A stretch of DNA of 10,843 nt from Aquimarina sp. (GTDB taxonomy: Bacteria > Bacteroidota > Bacteroidia > Flavobacteriales > Flavobacteriaceae), in contig WTKB01000247.1 in assembly GCA_011524575.1 (NCBI GenBank), forward strand, positions 1-10,843. The letters run 5' to 3'. Each line of letters opens with the position of its first letter. Positions within the stretch are counted from its first letter, which is position 1. The notes under the pieces were generated by a model, which was not told where the DNA came from, did not search any database, and saw nothing but the letters and a program-made list of their open reading frames with translations. Position numbers and translations under genes: made by a program. This document shows, piece after piece, positions 1 through 7,236 of this stretch.

Positions 1-138
1 TAGTGCACCCACCATAATATTATCTGTGATATCCACAAGAAAAACACCTAGATTCTCAAAGCTTACAGGAAATGACATCTTTAAATTGGCCTTAATATCT
101 TTAATATCAAAACTTAATTGGCTATTTTTAACATTCAT
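1..138 (-). CDS. MATE-family efflux transporter, N-terminal fragment
   Basis: An open frame on the minus strand starts at an ATG ending at 138 and runs off the left window edge; 46 codons are visible. Residues around 22-46 read FPVSFENLGVFLVDITDNIMVGAL, matching the first helix of MATE multidrug/Na+ antiporters, where a proline-containing helix is followed by a D-x-IMVG-xLG signature. The short charged leader before it is normal for the family. MATE proteins sit in the inner membrane and export cationic drugs or metabolites using Na+ or H+ gradients. It lies 87 bp downstream of yigZ in the same direction, with an inverted-repeat element between, so co-transcription is uncertain. The remaining ~400 residues are outside the window. 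The call rests only on the N-terminal motif. Confidence 0.7.
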   Translation of the reverse strand, partial: MNVKNSQLSFDIKDIKANLKMSFPVSFENLGVFLVDITDNIMVGAL

Positions 139-166
139 TTTTGTAAAATTTAAGACTTATTAAATT

Positions 167-216
167 AGAGCTTGTTTAAACGCACTACTTCCTGTAATTC
201 CCTTTAAACAAGCTCT
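167..216. repeat. Short MITE-like inverted-repeat element, copy 1 (50 bp)
   Basis: AGAGCTTGTTTAAA at 167-180 is a perfect inverted match of TTTAAACAAGCTCT at 203-216. The 22-nt interior begins CGCACTACTTCCTGTAATTC, identical to the left interior of copy 2 (4634-4789), so this is an internally deleted member of the same family. It lies 10 bp past the yigZ stop codon and, as RNA, could fold into a 14-bp stem that may end or protect the nitrate reductase-yigZ transcript. No clear target-site duplication is visible. Confidence 0.8.
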
Positions 217-225
217 TAAAAAACA

Positions 226-849
226 CTATAAGAGCGTTGTTTTTACTCCAAAAATACCATCGATTATTTGTTTTACTGCTTTAGTTTGGCTTTTAGGAAT
301 CTCTAAATCTAAGCTGCACTTATCAGAAAAATATTGGGACTTCACCACAAAATTATGCTTTTTCAACACCCGCATTACCTCACTTGTTAAAGCATACTCA
401 AAACTAAGGTTTAATATATCTGTAACTATAAAATCTGAAATTTTTGCTTGTTCCAAGCATAAAGCTGCCGCAGTACGATAAGAAGTTATTAGCCCACTAA
501 CTCCTAATTTTACGCCTCCAAAATAACGTACTACAATAACCAGTACATTAGTTAAACCAAAAGATTGAATTTGTCCCAAAATAGGAGCTCCTGCTGTATT
601 TGAAGGCTCGCCATTATCATGAGCTCGTTTTGAAAAAGGAGGTTGAACTCCCATCTGCCAAGCATAACACCAATGACGTGCCTTGGGGTGTTGTTTTTTA
701 ATATTTTCTAAATAACTTTTTACTTCATGCTGGGTAGTAACCCTAAAAGCATAACTATAAAACTTACTGTTTTTAAGTTTGAAAATTTGAGGATCAGATA
801 CAGGTTGTGTAATTGATCTATAGGTATCGTCTTTCAAAAGAGAACTCAT
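226..849 (-). CDS. yigZ: YigZ / IMPACT-family (UPF0029) protein
   Basis: A 207-residue protein of the YigZ/IMPACT family, cytosolic proteins with a two-domain alpha/beta fold; bacterial members have no settled function, and eukaryotic IMPACT modulates GCN1/GCN2 signalling. The diagnostic block is present: DNGEPSNTAGAPIL at residues 78-91 and RYFGGVKLGVSGLI at 108-121, followed by a C-terminal ferredoxin-like domain (about 140-207). Length matches the family norm of about 200. The start ATG ends at 849, leaving only 4 nt after the nitrate reductase stop codon (854-856), so the two genes form a tight operon and are probably translationally coupled; any ribosome binding signal lies inside the upstream gene. 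Family assignment is confident; a role linked to nitrate metabolism is only suggested by position. Confidence 0.93.
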   Translation of the reverse strand: MSSLLKDDTYRSITQPVSDPQIFKLKNSKFYSYAFRVTTQHEVKSYLENIKKQHPKARHWCYAWQMGVQPPFSKRAHDNGEPSNTAGAPILGQIQSFGLTNVLVIVVRYFGGVKLGVSGLITSYRTAAALCLEQAKISDFIVTDILNLSFEYALTSEVMRVLKKHNFVVKSQYFSDKCSLDLEIPKSQTKAVKQIIDGIFGVKTTLL

Positions 850-853
850 TAGT

Positions 854-3800
854 TTATAAATCTTCTAACTGAGCAGCTAAAATACTTTTCACCTCACGTT
901 TACAACTACTGCAACCTAAACCTGCACCTGTTTGTTCACAAAGCAATGCAAAATCTGTAAAACCTGATTTTATAGTCTCGATGAGATTCCCCTCACCCAC
1001 ACCAAAACAGGGACATACAACCTTTCCTAAAATAGCTTTCTCTTCGGGATCTGGGCGTAATAATGTTTCTCTACGACCAACAAGTTCAATTTTATTTTCA
1101 ATAAGACGTTTAAAATCTGCAAATTCGGTTTTATCCCCCATAAGGATAGCTCCTATTAAATGATTGTTATGAATCAAACATCTTTTGTAAAACATTTTGG
1201 ATTCATCTTTTAAAATAACCTCCTGAAAAGCAGGATCATCAGTTGGAATATCAAGTCTTCCTACACTACATAAATCTAAATCATTCAATTTTAAAATATG
1301 CATCGGTACGGATCCTTTATAAACAGCAGAACGATCTCCAAGTAAATAATTAGCAACTACATCTGCTTGTTTTTCTAAAGCTGCTGTAATGGTATGTAAT
1401 GTGCCATTAAACTCTGCTATTTCTCCTATAGCAAATATGCTTGGGTCTGAGGTCTGTAAATGGGTATTAACTACAACACCTTGTTTGGTTTCTAAATCTG
1501 CTTTTTTTGCTAATTCAATATTTGGGTAAGTACCTACACAATAAACAATAGCATTTGTTTTAATTTCATGTCCTGTTTTAAGAGTAATATCTAAAGAATG
1601 AGAACTCGTTTCAAAAACAGTATCTACTTCATTATCAAAATAAACTTTAATACCTCTTTTACATATGTTTGTGTAGAGTAATTTACTTGCGGTAACATCT
1701 AACTGACGCTCCATAAGACGATGCCCTCGATGGATAATCGTGACTAAAACTCCTGTTTTTCGAAGAACAGCAGCAAGCTCTAAACCAAGTAAACCTCCTC
1801 CTACAATGGTAATATGTTGTTTATTTTTTTCAATACCCGAATCCTCAAGGTAATTCTTTAAACGATCTGCTTCTAAACGGGTACGTATGGTAAAACGCCC
1901 CAACGTAAGCACTCCCGCTTCTTCTTTAGGAAGCACGGCTTTACTTCCTGTAGCCAAAATCATTATATCATAATTATGACGATTACCTCTATGATCAATA
2001 ATAAATTTTTCTTCCGTGATGATATCGTCTATGGAATTTCCTACTTCTAAAGTGACATTAAGCATTTCCAACTCACCTTCTCGGAGTTTCTGTAATTGCT
2101 CTAAACGATAACCTTCGGACATATACTCAGGTAATAATTCCCTGTTATAAAACGGATATTCTTCTTTACAAAATACCGTAATACTATCGTTATTGTTAGA
2201 CTTTCTATAGGTTTGTATAAACCTGTAGGCAGCAGTACCTGCTCCTATAATAATAATCTTTTGTTTTGGTTTGTGATATTTTAATACCTCAACTGCAGTA
2301 AATTTAAAATCTGGCTGCTTAGACTTCTCATCAACAATACTTGTTGTTAAAATATTGGTTCTTGTAAAATTATTTCCTTTTACCTTACCCCATCTTATAG
2401 GTAAAAAGACAACTCCAATACGAATATCATCTGTAATTCTAACCCGTACTCTATTGGAACCTCTTGCACTTGAAACTACTACTAAATCATTATCTTCTAA
2501 ACCTCTTTCATAAGCATCTCTGGGGTGCATTTGTACATACGCACTTCTGGAATGAGAAAGCAATGGATTAAAAATACTCGCCTTAACTTGGTTATACGTT
2601 TGTGGCTTATAAATACCTGTAAGTAATACTAAAGGGTAATTTGCATTAGGTTTTTCAGAACGAGGTATAATATCATTAGGAACTATAAACTGTGCTTTAG
2701 TACTTGGAGTAGGGAATTTATGATCTAAAAACAATCTTGGAAACCCTAAATGGGACGGTGTAGGAACTGGCCAATGAAAACTTCCTTCATGTTGTAAACG
2801 CTGGTAGCTTAATCCAGAAATATCCATAAAAGCTGCTCTGCTAGAAAGCTGTGCATACTCTTCAAAAACATCAGCGTATTTTAGGTAGTTAAAACCTTGA
2901 AAATTCATTTTTTGAGCAAAACGCGATAAGATCTCTACACAGGAAAGTGTGCCTTCTGGTGGTGTATTAATAGCTTCTAAATAAGAAATCTTACGCTCTC
3001 CACTGGTAATTGTACCTTCTTTCTCAAAATAAATCTGTTTTGGTAACACTACATTGGCATACTGCAACATTTCTGAACTTTTTGAAGCGCCTTGAAAAAC
3101 TACGAACTTTGCCTTTTTTAAGGCCTTTCGTGTTTGTTCACTATTAGGAAGGTCAATTAAAGGATTGGCTCCTATAACCCACAATGCTTTTAAATGCCCT
3201 GTTTCTAAAGCATCAAACATTTCTGTAATAGTGAGTCCTTTTCTTGTATTAACACTTTCTAAGGGAGAAGACCAAAATTCAGCAAAATCTTTGGAGGCAC
3301 TCGCATTTGATAATTGGTAATGCAAACCTAATACATCACCAGACACACCTACCTCCCTAGCCCCCATAGTATTAGCCTCTCCTGTTAGTAAAAAAGGACC
3401 TGCTCCTGGTTTACCAATATTCCCCGTAAGTATCGAAAGATTAATCAGTGCATTATTTTTTGACACCCCAATAGAACTCTGATTTATCCCTGAAGACCAA
3501 AGTGTTAAAAATGATTTTGAGGATCCAATAAGTGCGGCTATTTGCTTAATATCCTCCACATAAATACCACAGGCTTTAGCAGCTTCTTTAAGAGAATATT
3601 TATAGATTTCTTTTTTAAGTAACGGAAAGTTCTGTGTATATTTCTCTATGAATTTTTTATCATGATATCCTTTATCTATAATGCGTCTAGCAATGGCATT
3701 ACACAAAATAACATCCGACCCTGGAGTGATTTGTAAATGTAACGCGGCAGATTCACAAGTAGGTGTATGTCTAGGATCAATCACCACAAGTTTCACATGA

Positions 3801-4396
3801 GGATTTTGTTCTAAATGTGCTTCTATACGTTTCCATAAAACAGGGTGGCTCCAAATAGGATTTGCACCAGATATTAAAATAAGATCTGACTTTTCAATAT
3901 CATCATAACAAACAGGCATAATATCCGCACCGAATGCCTGCGTATAAGCAGTAGTAGCAGATGCAGAATACAAACGAGCACTACAATCTACATTATTTGT
4001 ACCTAAAAAACCTTTAGCAAGTTTGTTAAGCAAATAATATTCCTCCGTAAAACACTGTCCAGAAGCATAAAAACCAACACTTTCAGGACCAAACTTTTCA
4101 ATTAGTGTTTTGAATGTTTTAGCTACACGTTCTAAAGCAATATCCCAATCTACAACTTGTAAGTCATGATTTTGACTCCATTTCATTTGAGGATAGGTAA
4201 GACGTTGTGATTGATCTTGGATAGTTTTATACATACTTGCTCTACCCTTGGTACAAAGCATACCTCTATTTACAGGGTGATTAGGGTCGCCCTCAATAGT
4301 AATTACCCCTCTTGTGTCTTTTGAGGCCAATACCCCACAACCTACCCCGCAAAAGGTACATGTGGTTTTACGAGAAGAAAAAGAAGTCTGTAACAT
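854..4396 (-). CDS. nasA: Single-chain assimilatory nitrate reductase (Mo-bisMGD catalytic domain fused to NirB/NasB-like FAD-NAD(P)H module and BFD [2Fe-2S] domain)
   Basis: An 1180-residue cytoplasmic enzyme predicted to reduce nitrate to nitrite with NAD(P)H for nitrogen assimilation. Domains in order: N-terminal [4Fe-4S] site C13-x2-C16-x3-C20-x27-C48 with the electron-path Lys at 50; molybdopterin oxidoreductase core to about 560, including WSSGINQSS and GKPGAGPF typical of NasA/NarB; dinucleotide-binding domain about 580-700; an NirB-like FAD/NAD(P)H reductase from about 708, with IIIIGAGTAA, ATGSKAVLP, the NAD motif VGGGLLGLELA near 863, and IFAIGE; a BFD domain with C1128-P-C1130 and C1162-SS-C1165. 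In Bacillus these are two polypeptides, NasC and NasB. There is no signal peptide or Tat motif. Oddity: in NVDCSARLYSAS the expected Mo-ligand Cys is Tyr143. yigZ follows by 4 nt; no nitrite reductase or transporter gene is in view. The fusion is certain from the frame; nitrate as substrate is inferred from family motifs. Confidence 0.9.
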   Translation of the reverse strand: MLQTSFSSRKTTCTFCGVGCGVLASKDTRGVITIEGDPNHPVNRGMLCTKGRASMYKTIQDQSQRLTYPQMKWSQNHDLQVVDWDIALERVAKTFKTLIEKFGPESVGFYASGQCFTEEYYLLNKLAKGFLGTNNVDCSARLYSASATTAYTQAFGADIMPVCYDDIEKSDLILISGANPIWSHPVLWKRIEAHLEQNPHVKLVVIDPRHTPTCESAALHLQITPGSDVILCNAIARRIIDKGYHDKKFIEKYTQNFPLLKKEIYKYSLKEAAKACGIYVEDIKQIAALIGSSKSFLTLWSSGINQSSIGVSKNNALINLSILTGNIGKPGAGPFLLTGEANTMGAREVGVSGDVLGLHYQLSNASASKDFAEFWSSPLESVNTRKGLTITEMFDALETGHLKALWVIGANPLIDLPNSEQTRKALKKAKFVVFQGASKSSEMLQYANVVLPKQIYFEKEGTITSGERKISYLEAINTPPEGTLSCVEILSRFAQKMNFQGFNYLKYADVFEEYAQLSSRAAFMDISGLSYQRLQHEGSFHWPVPTPSHLGFPRLFLDHKFPTPSTKAQFIVPNDIIPRSEKPNANYPLVLLTGIYKPQTYNQVKASIFNPLLSHSRSAYVQMHPRDAYERGLEDNDLVVVSSARGSNRVRVRITDDIRIGVVFLPIRWGKVKGNNFTRTNILTTSIVDEKSKQPDFKFTAVEVLKYHKPKQKIIIIGAGTAAYRFIQTYRKSNNNDSITVFCKEEYPFYNRELLPEYMSEGYRLEQLQKLREGELEMLNVTLEVGNSIDDIITEEKFIIDHRGNRHNYDIMILATGSKAVLPKEEAGVLTLGRFTIRTRLEADRLKNYLEDSGIEKNKQHITIVGGGLLGLELAAVLRKTGVLVTIIHRGHRLMERQLDVTASKLLYTNICKRGIKVYFDNEVDTVFETSSHSLDITLKTGHEIKTNAIVYCVGTYPNIELAKKADLETKQGVVVNTHLQTSDPSIFAIGEIAEFNGTLHTITAALEKQADVVANYLLGDRSAVYKGSVPMHILKLNDLDLCSVGRLDIPTDDPAFQEVILKDESKMFYKRCLIHNNHLIGAILMGDKTEFADFKRLIENKIELVGRRETLLRPDPEEKAILGKVVCPCFGVGEGNLIETIKSGFTDFALLCEQTGAGLGCSSCKREVKSILAAQLEDL

Positions 4397-4433
4397 ATTC
4401 TAAAAAATCATTATTAAATCCATAGATATACTA

Positions 4434-4463
4434 CAAAACTACACCTTTAACCCATAAAACAAG
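4434..4463 (-). promoter_or_regulatory. Predicted Bacteroidetes-type promoter of the nitrate reductase gene
   Basis: Read on the minus strand, 4441-4434 is TAGTTTTG, an exact match to the Bacteroidetes -7 box TAnnTTTG. CTTG at 4463-4460 supplies a -33-like TTG, 18 nt upstream of the -7 box. Transcription should start near 4428, giving a leader of about 30 nt before the ATG at 4396. No Shine-Dalgarno is visible, which is usual in this phylum. Confidence 0.6.
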
Positions 4464-4466
4464 ATA

Positions 4467-4612
4467 AATTACTGTAATTATTCTAATGGACTGTTATATA
4501 TTAATCACACAGCGTACTAATAGTACCTATTCTCACTCAAAATTACCGTAATAAATCATTCCTTTTTACTTGCTACATATTAGAAAAAATCATCTACTGT
4601 ACTTTACAGTAA
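4467..4612. promoter_or_regulatory. Cluster of three TTACNGTAA palindromes, candidate nitrate/nitrogen operator
   Basis: Three odd palindromes share the core TTAC-N-GTAA: AATTACTGTAATT at 4467-4479, ATTACCGTAAT at 4542-4552 and TTACAGTAA at 4604-4612, the last also part of the inverted repeat TACTGTA-CTT-TACAGTA (4595-4611). A fourth palindrome, GTACTAATAGTAC, lies at 4514-4526. The first abuts the predicted -33 element, centred about 45 bp upstream of the inferred start, where a class II activator would bind; the others are 74 and 135 bp further upstream. The binding protein is unknown; I cannot match the core to a named regulator. Confidence 0.5.
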
Positions 4613-4633
4613 TTTTAAGCAAGAATTAATATT

Positions 4634-4789
4634 AGAGCTCGTTTAAACGCACTACTTCCTGTAATTCAAAATTTTAAGAACTTGGATCACTTTAAAAAGA
4701 TGTATATATCTCGATATACGCATCATTTAAAAGTAAACCAAAACCTTAAAGGTTTGAATTACAGTTTATATCCCCTTTAAACAAGCTCT
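4634..4789. repeat. MITE-like element, copy 2 (156 bp, full-length form)
   Basis: The termini AGAGCTCGTTTAAA (4634-4647) and TTTAAACAAGCTCT (4776-4789) form a 14-bp inverted repeat with one mismatch. A second inverted pair lies inside, TGTAATTCAAA near the left and TTTGAATTACA near the right, and a central imperfect hairpin surrounds ATCTCG. There is no coding frame of note. The left interior is shared with copies 1 and 3. It sits between the nitrate reductase regulatory region and rpoD, ending 124 bp before the rpoD start. Confidence 0.85.
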
Positions 4790-4913
4790 AATAATTTATT
4801 TTTTTAAAAAAAACTTAAAAAAATGAAACATTTTAAATTAATTTTTCGTTATATATGTTATGTAATGCATAATTGCACTAAGCAAAAGTCATACTATACT
4901 CTAAAAAAAAAAT

Positions 4914-5777
4914 ATGAGACAACTAAAAATCACCAAACAAGTTACCAATAGAGAAACCGCATCCCTTGATAAATATTTACAAGAAATTGGAAAAGTTGAT
5001 CTTATTACTGCAGATGAAGAAGTAGAACTTGCACAGCTTATTAAAGCAGGTGATGAAAGAGCTCTTGATAAACTTACAAAGGCAAATTTACGTTTCGTAG
5101 TCTCTGTGGCAAAACAATATCAAAATCAAGGATTAACTTTACCTGATCTTATTAATGAAGGAAATCTAGGACTTATAAAAGCTGCAAAACGTTTTGATGA
5201 AACTCGTGGATTTAAATTTATTTCCTATGCAGTATGGTGGATACGTCAGTCTATCTTACAAGCACTTGCAGAACAATCTAGAATTGTACGTTTACCACTT
5301 AATAAAATTGGTTCTATTAATAAAATTAACAAGACGTATGCCTTTCTAGAACAATCTCATGAAAGACCTCCAAGTGCCGAAGAAATTGCCAATGAGCTAG
5401 ATATGACCATCAGCGATGTGAAAGAGTCTATGAAAAACTCTGGAAGACATGTATCTATGGATGCTCCTTTGGTAGAGGGAGAAGATTCAAATTTATATGA
5501 TGTACTTCGTTCTGGAGAATCTCCTAACCCTGATAAAGATTTGATGTTAGAGTCTTTACGTATTGAAATTGAGCGTGCTTTAGAAACGCTTACCCCTCGT
5601 GAAGCAGACGTTATTCGTCTTTACTTTGGTCTGAGTAATCAACACCCTATGACACTCGAAGAAATCGGCGAAACTTTTGACTTAACACGAGAACGTGTAC
5701 GACAAATTAAAGAAAAAGCTATTAGAAGATTAAAACATACTTCAAGAAGTAAAATATTAAAAACCTATTTGGGGTAA
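4914..5777 (+). CDS. rpoD: Primary RNA polymerase sigma factor RpoD/SigA (short Bacteroidetes form)
   Basis: A 287-residue sigma-70 factor directing RNA polymerase to housekeeping promoters. Region 1.2 is visible at about 17-60 ([16 protein letters not shown]). Region 2 includes the core-binding and -10 recognition block ([16 protein letters not shown], then [15 protein letters not shown]), region 3 spans about 125-200, and region 4.2 holds the -35 helix-turn-helix ([20 protein letters not shown], about 243-262). Region 1.1 and the long non-conserved insert of proteobacterial RpoD are absent, the usual state in Bacteroidota, whose -7/-33 promoters differ. The gene is transcribed alone: divergent from the nitrate reductase gene and ended by the strong stem at 5801-5852. 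The ATG at 4914 follows an A-run with no Shine-Dalgarno. I saw no convincing promoter box in 4790-4913. The assignment is firm. Confidence 0.97.
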   Translation: MRQLKITKQVTNRETASLDKYLQEIGKVDLITADEEVELAQLIKAGDERALDKLTKANLRFVVSVAKQYQNQGLTLPDLINEGNLGLIKAAKRFDETRGFKFISYAVWWIRQSILQALAEQSRIVRLPLNKIGSINKINKTYAFLEQSHERPPSAEEIANELDMTISDVKESMKNSGRHVSMDAPLVEGEDSNLYDVLRSGESPNPDKDLMLESLRIEIERALETLTPREADVIRLYFGLSNQHPMTLEEIGETFDLTRERVRQIKEKAIRRLKHTSRSKILKTYLG

Positions 5778-5800
5778 ATTTTTACTCCAGATAAGTAATC

Positions 5801-5852
5801 TTAAATAAAAAAGGTAAAATGAGTTTTAATTCATTTTACCTTTTTTATTTAA
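5801..5852. terminator. Bidirectional terminator between rpoD and kynU
   Basis: A perfect 22-bp inverted repeat (5801-5822 with 5831-5852) encloses the 8-nt loop GTTTTAAT. The stem core is GGTAAAATGA/TCATTTTACC and its outer part is A-rich on one side and T-rich on the other, so either strand yields a hairpin ending in a U-rich tract. It lies 23 bp after the rpoD stop and 18 bp past the kynU stop, serving two convergent genes. Confidence 0.9.
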
Positions 5853-5870
5853 AAAGACGAATAAAAAAGA

Positions 5871-7154
5871 TTAATGGGTGTTATCCAACCCTTCACTCAA
5901 AATCTCTCCAAAACGAAATACGTCTTCAAAAGAATTATATAAGGGTACAGGAGCTAATCGTATAACATTAGGCTCTCGCCAATCGAGGTAAACCCCATTT
6001 TGGATAAGATGATCAAATACACTTTTACCATACCCATGCAGATACACCGATATTTGACTGCCTCGCTCTTTAGGATTCTTAGGCGTAATTAATTCAAAAT
6101 TAGCGTTATGTTTCTTAGAAATAGCATCTAACACAAACTCCAGATAGCCTGTGAGCTGTTTTTGTTTTCGGATTAAGTTATCAAAACCTGCCTTTTCAAA
6201 TATTTCTAAAGAGGCCCAGTACGGTGCAATACTCATTACTGAAGCATTACTTACTTGCCACGCCTTAGCATCAGGTTCAGGAATAAAGGTATCCTTCATT
6301 AAAAAACGTTCTTCTTTGCAATGCCCCCACCAGCCCTCCAAACGCGGAATATCAGCGGTATTGTGATATTTTTCGTGTACATAATAACCAGAAACATTTC
6401 CAGGACCTGCATTCATGTATTTATAACTGCACCATGCCGCAAAATCTACGCCCCAATCATGGAGTTGTAAAGGAACATTACCCGCAGCATGAGCTAAATC
6501 CCATCCTACAAAAACCCCTAACTTTTTGGCGTATGCTGTGATGGTTTTCATATCCAGAACTTGCCCAGAATAATAATTGAGACCTCCCATGAATAAAAGA
6601 GCTGTTTCGTGAGCATGAGCATCCAAAGTATCCAAAACAGCTTGGGTAGAAAGGTAATGCCTGCCTTCTTGGGGTTTAACTTCTATAAGAGCTTCATCAG
6701 GCGTATATCCATGTAAACGCAATTGACTTTTTACTAAATACTGATCACTTGGAAAAGCTTTATGTTCACAAATAATTTTAAACTTTTTTGGCGTAGGCCT
6801 GTAAAAAGAAACCATAAGAAGGTGTAAATTCACACTCAATGTATTCATCACTGATACTTCACTGGGTAATGCTCCCACAATTTTAGCCAGTGACTCTGAG
6901 CCTCTTTCGTGGTAATCCCACCATGGTTTCTGGGAATGAAAATGCCCTTCTACCCCTAAATTTTTCCAATCATCTAAAACTTCTTGCAGGTAAGTATTCA
7001 CATTTTTGGGTTGTAACCCTAAAGAATTTCCTACAAAATAAATACAATTTTCACCTTTATGTTGTGGAAAATGGAACAGCTCTTTAAAACTGGAAATCGA
7101 ATCATTACGATCCATTTCTTGGGAAAAAGCTAAGGTATTCTTAAATAGTGTCAT
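5871..7154 (-). CDS. kynU: Kynureninase
   Basis: A 427-residue PLP-dependent hydrolase (fold type I) cleaving L-kynurenine to anthranilate and alanine, or 3-hydroxykynurenine to 3-hydroxyanthranilate, in cytosolic tryptophan breakdown or de novo NAD synthesis. The PLP Schiff-base lysine is K245 in WCSYKYMNAGPG; D219 and H222 of WDLAHAAGN fit the pyridine-nitrogen and cofactor positions. The N-terminal FVGNSLGLQP (about 40-49) and the substrate-side segment PRLEGWWGH (about 272-280) are typical, and length is normal. It is divergent from the O-methyltransferase across 82 bp and convergent with rpoD. No other kynurenine pathway gene (kmo, haao, tdo) is in the window, so whether it serves NAD synthesis or catabolism is open. 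Family assignment is firm. Confidence 0.96.
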   Translation of the reverse strand: MTLFKNTLAFSQEMDRNDSISSFKELFHFPQHKGENCIYFVGNSLGLQPKNVNTYLQEVLDDWKNLGVEGHFHSQKPWWDYHERGSESLAKIVGALPSEVSVMNTLSVNLHLLMVSFYRPTPKKFKIICEHKAFPSDQYLVKSQLRLHGYTPDEALIEVKPQEGRHYLSTQAVLDTLDAHAHETALLFMGGLNYYSGQVLDMKTITAYAKKLGVFVGWDLAHAAGNVPLQLHDWGVDFAAWCSYKYMNAGPGNVSGYYVHEKYHNTADIPRLEGWWGHCKEERFLMKDTFIPEPDAKAWQVSNASVMSIAPYWASLEIFEKAGFDNLIRKQKQLTGYLEFVLDAISKKHNANFELITPKNPKERGSQISVYLHGYGKSVFDHLIQNGVYLDWREPNVIRLAPVPLYNSFEDVFRFGEILSEGLDNTH

Positions 7155-7189
7155 AATAATTTTATAAGTCCATAGGTAAAATAGGAGTA

Positions 7190-7205
7190 TTTTTTGTACA
7201 AAAAA
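7190..7205. promoter_or_regulatory. 16-bp perfect palindrome between kynU and the O-methyltransferase gene
   Basis: TTTTTTGTACAAAAAA is perfectly self-complementary and lies 36 bp upstream of the kynU start and 32 bp upstream of the O-methyltransferase start. It is placed to bind a dimeric regulator of both divergent genes. No clean TAnnTTTG box was found on either side, so the promoter arrangement is unresolved; an AT-rich palindrome of this size can also arise by chance. Confidence 0.4.
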
Positions 7206-7236
7206 AATGCAATATTTGTAAATAAAAGTTACAACT

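Noticed and set aside
981..1163. Plus-strand 60-codon open frame
   Set aside because: It lies antisense inside the BFD/FAD part of the nitrate reductase gene, with no family resemblance.
4823..4951. A 42-codon frame starting upstream of and overlapping the rpoD start
   Set aside because: The peptide is lysine-rich with no family, and the region is A/T-run DNA; a leader-peptide role cannot be supported.
6151..7087. Two plus-strand open frames of 71 and 65 codons
   Set aside because: Both are antisense to kynU, whose catalytic motifs are clear; they show no recognisable domain.
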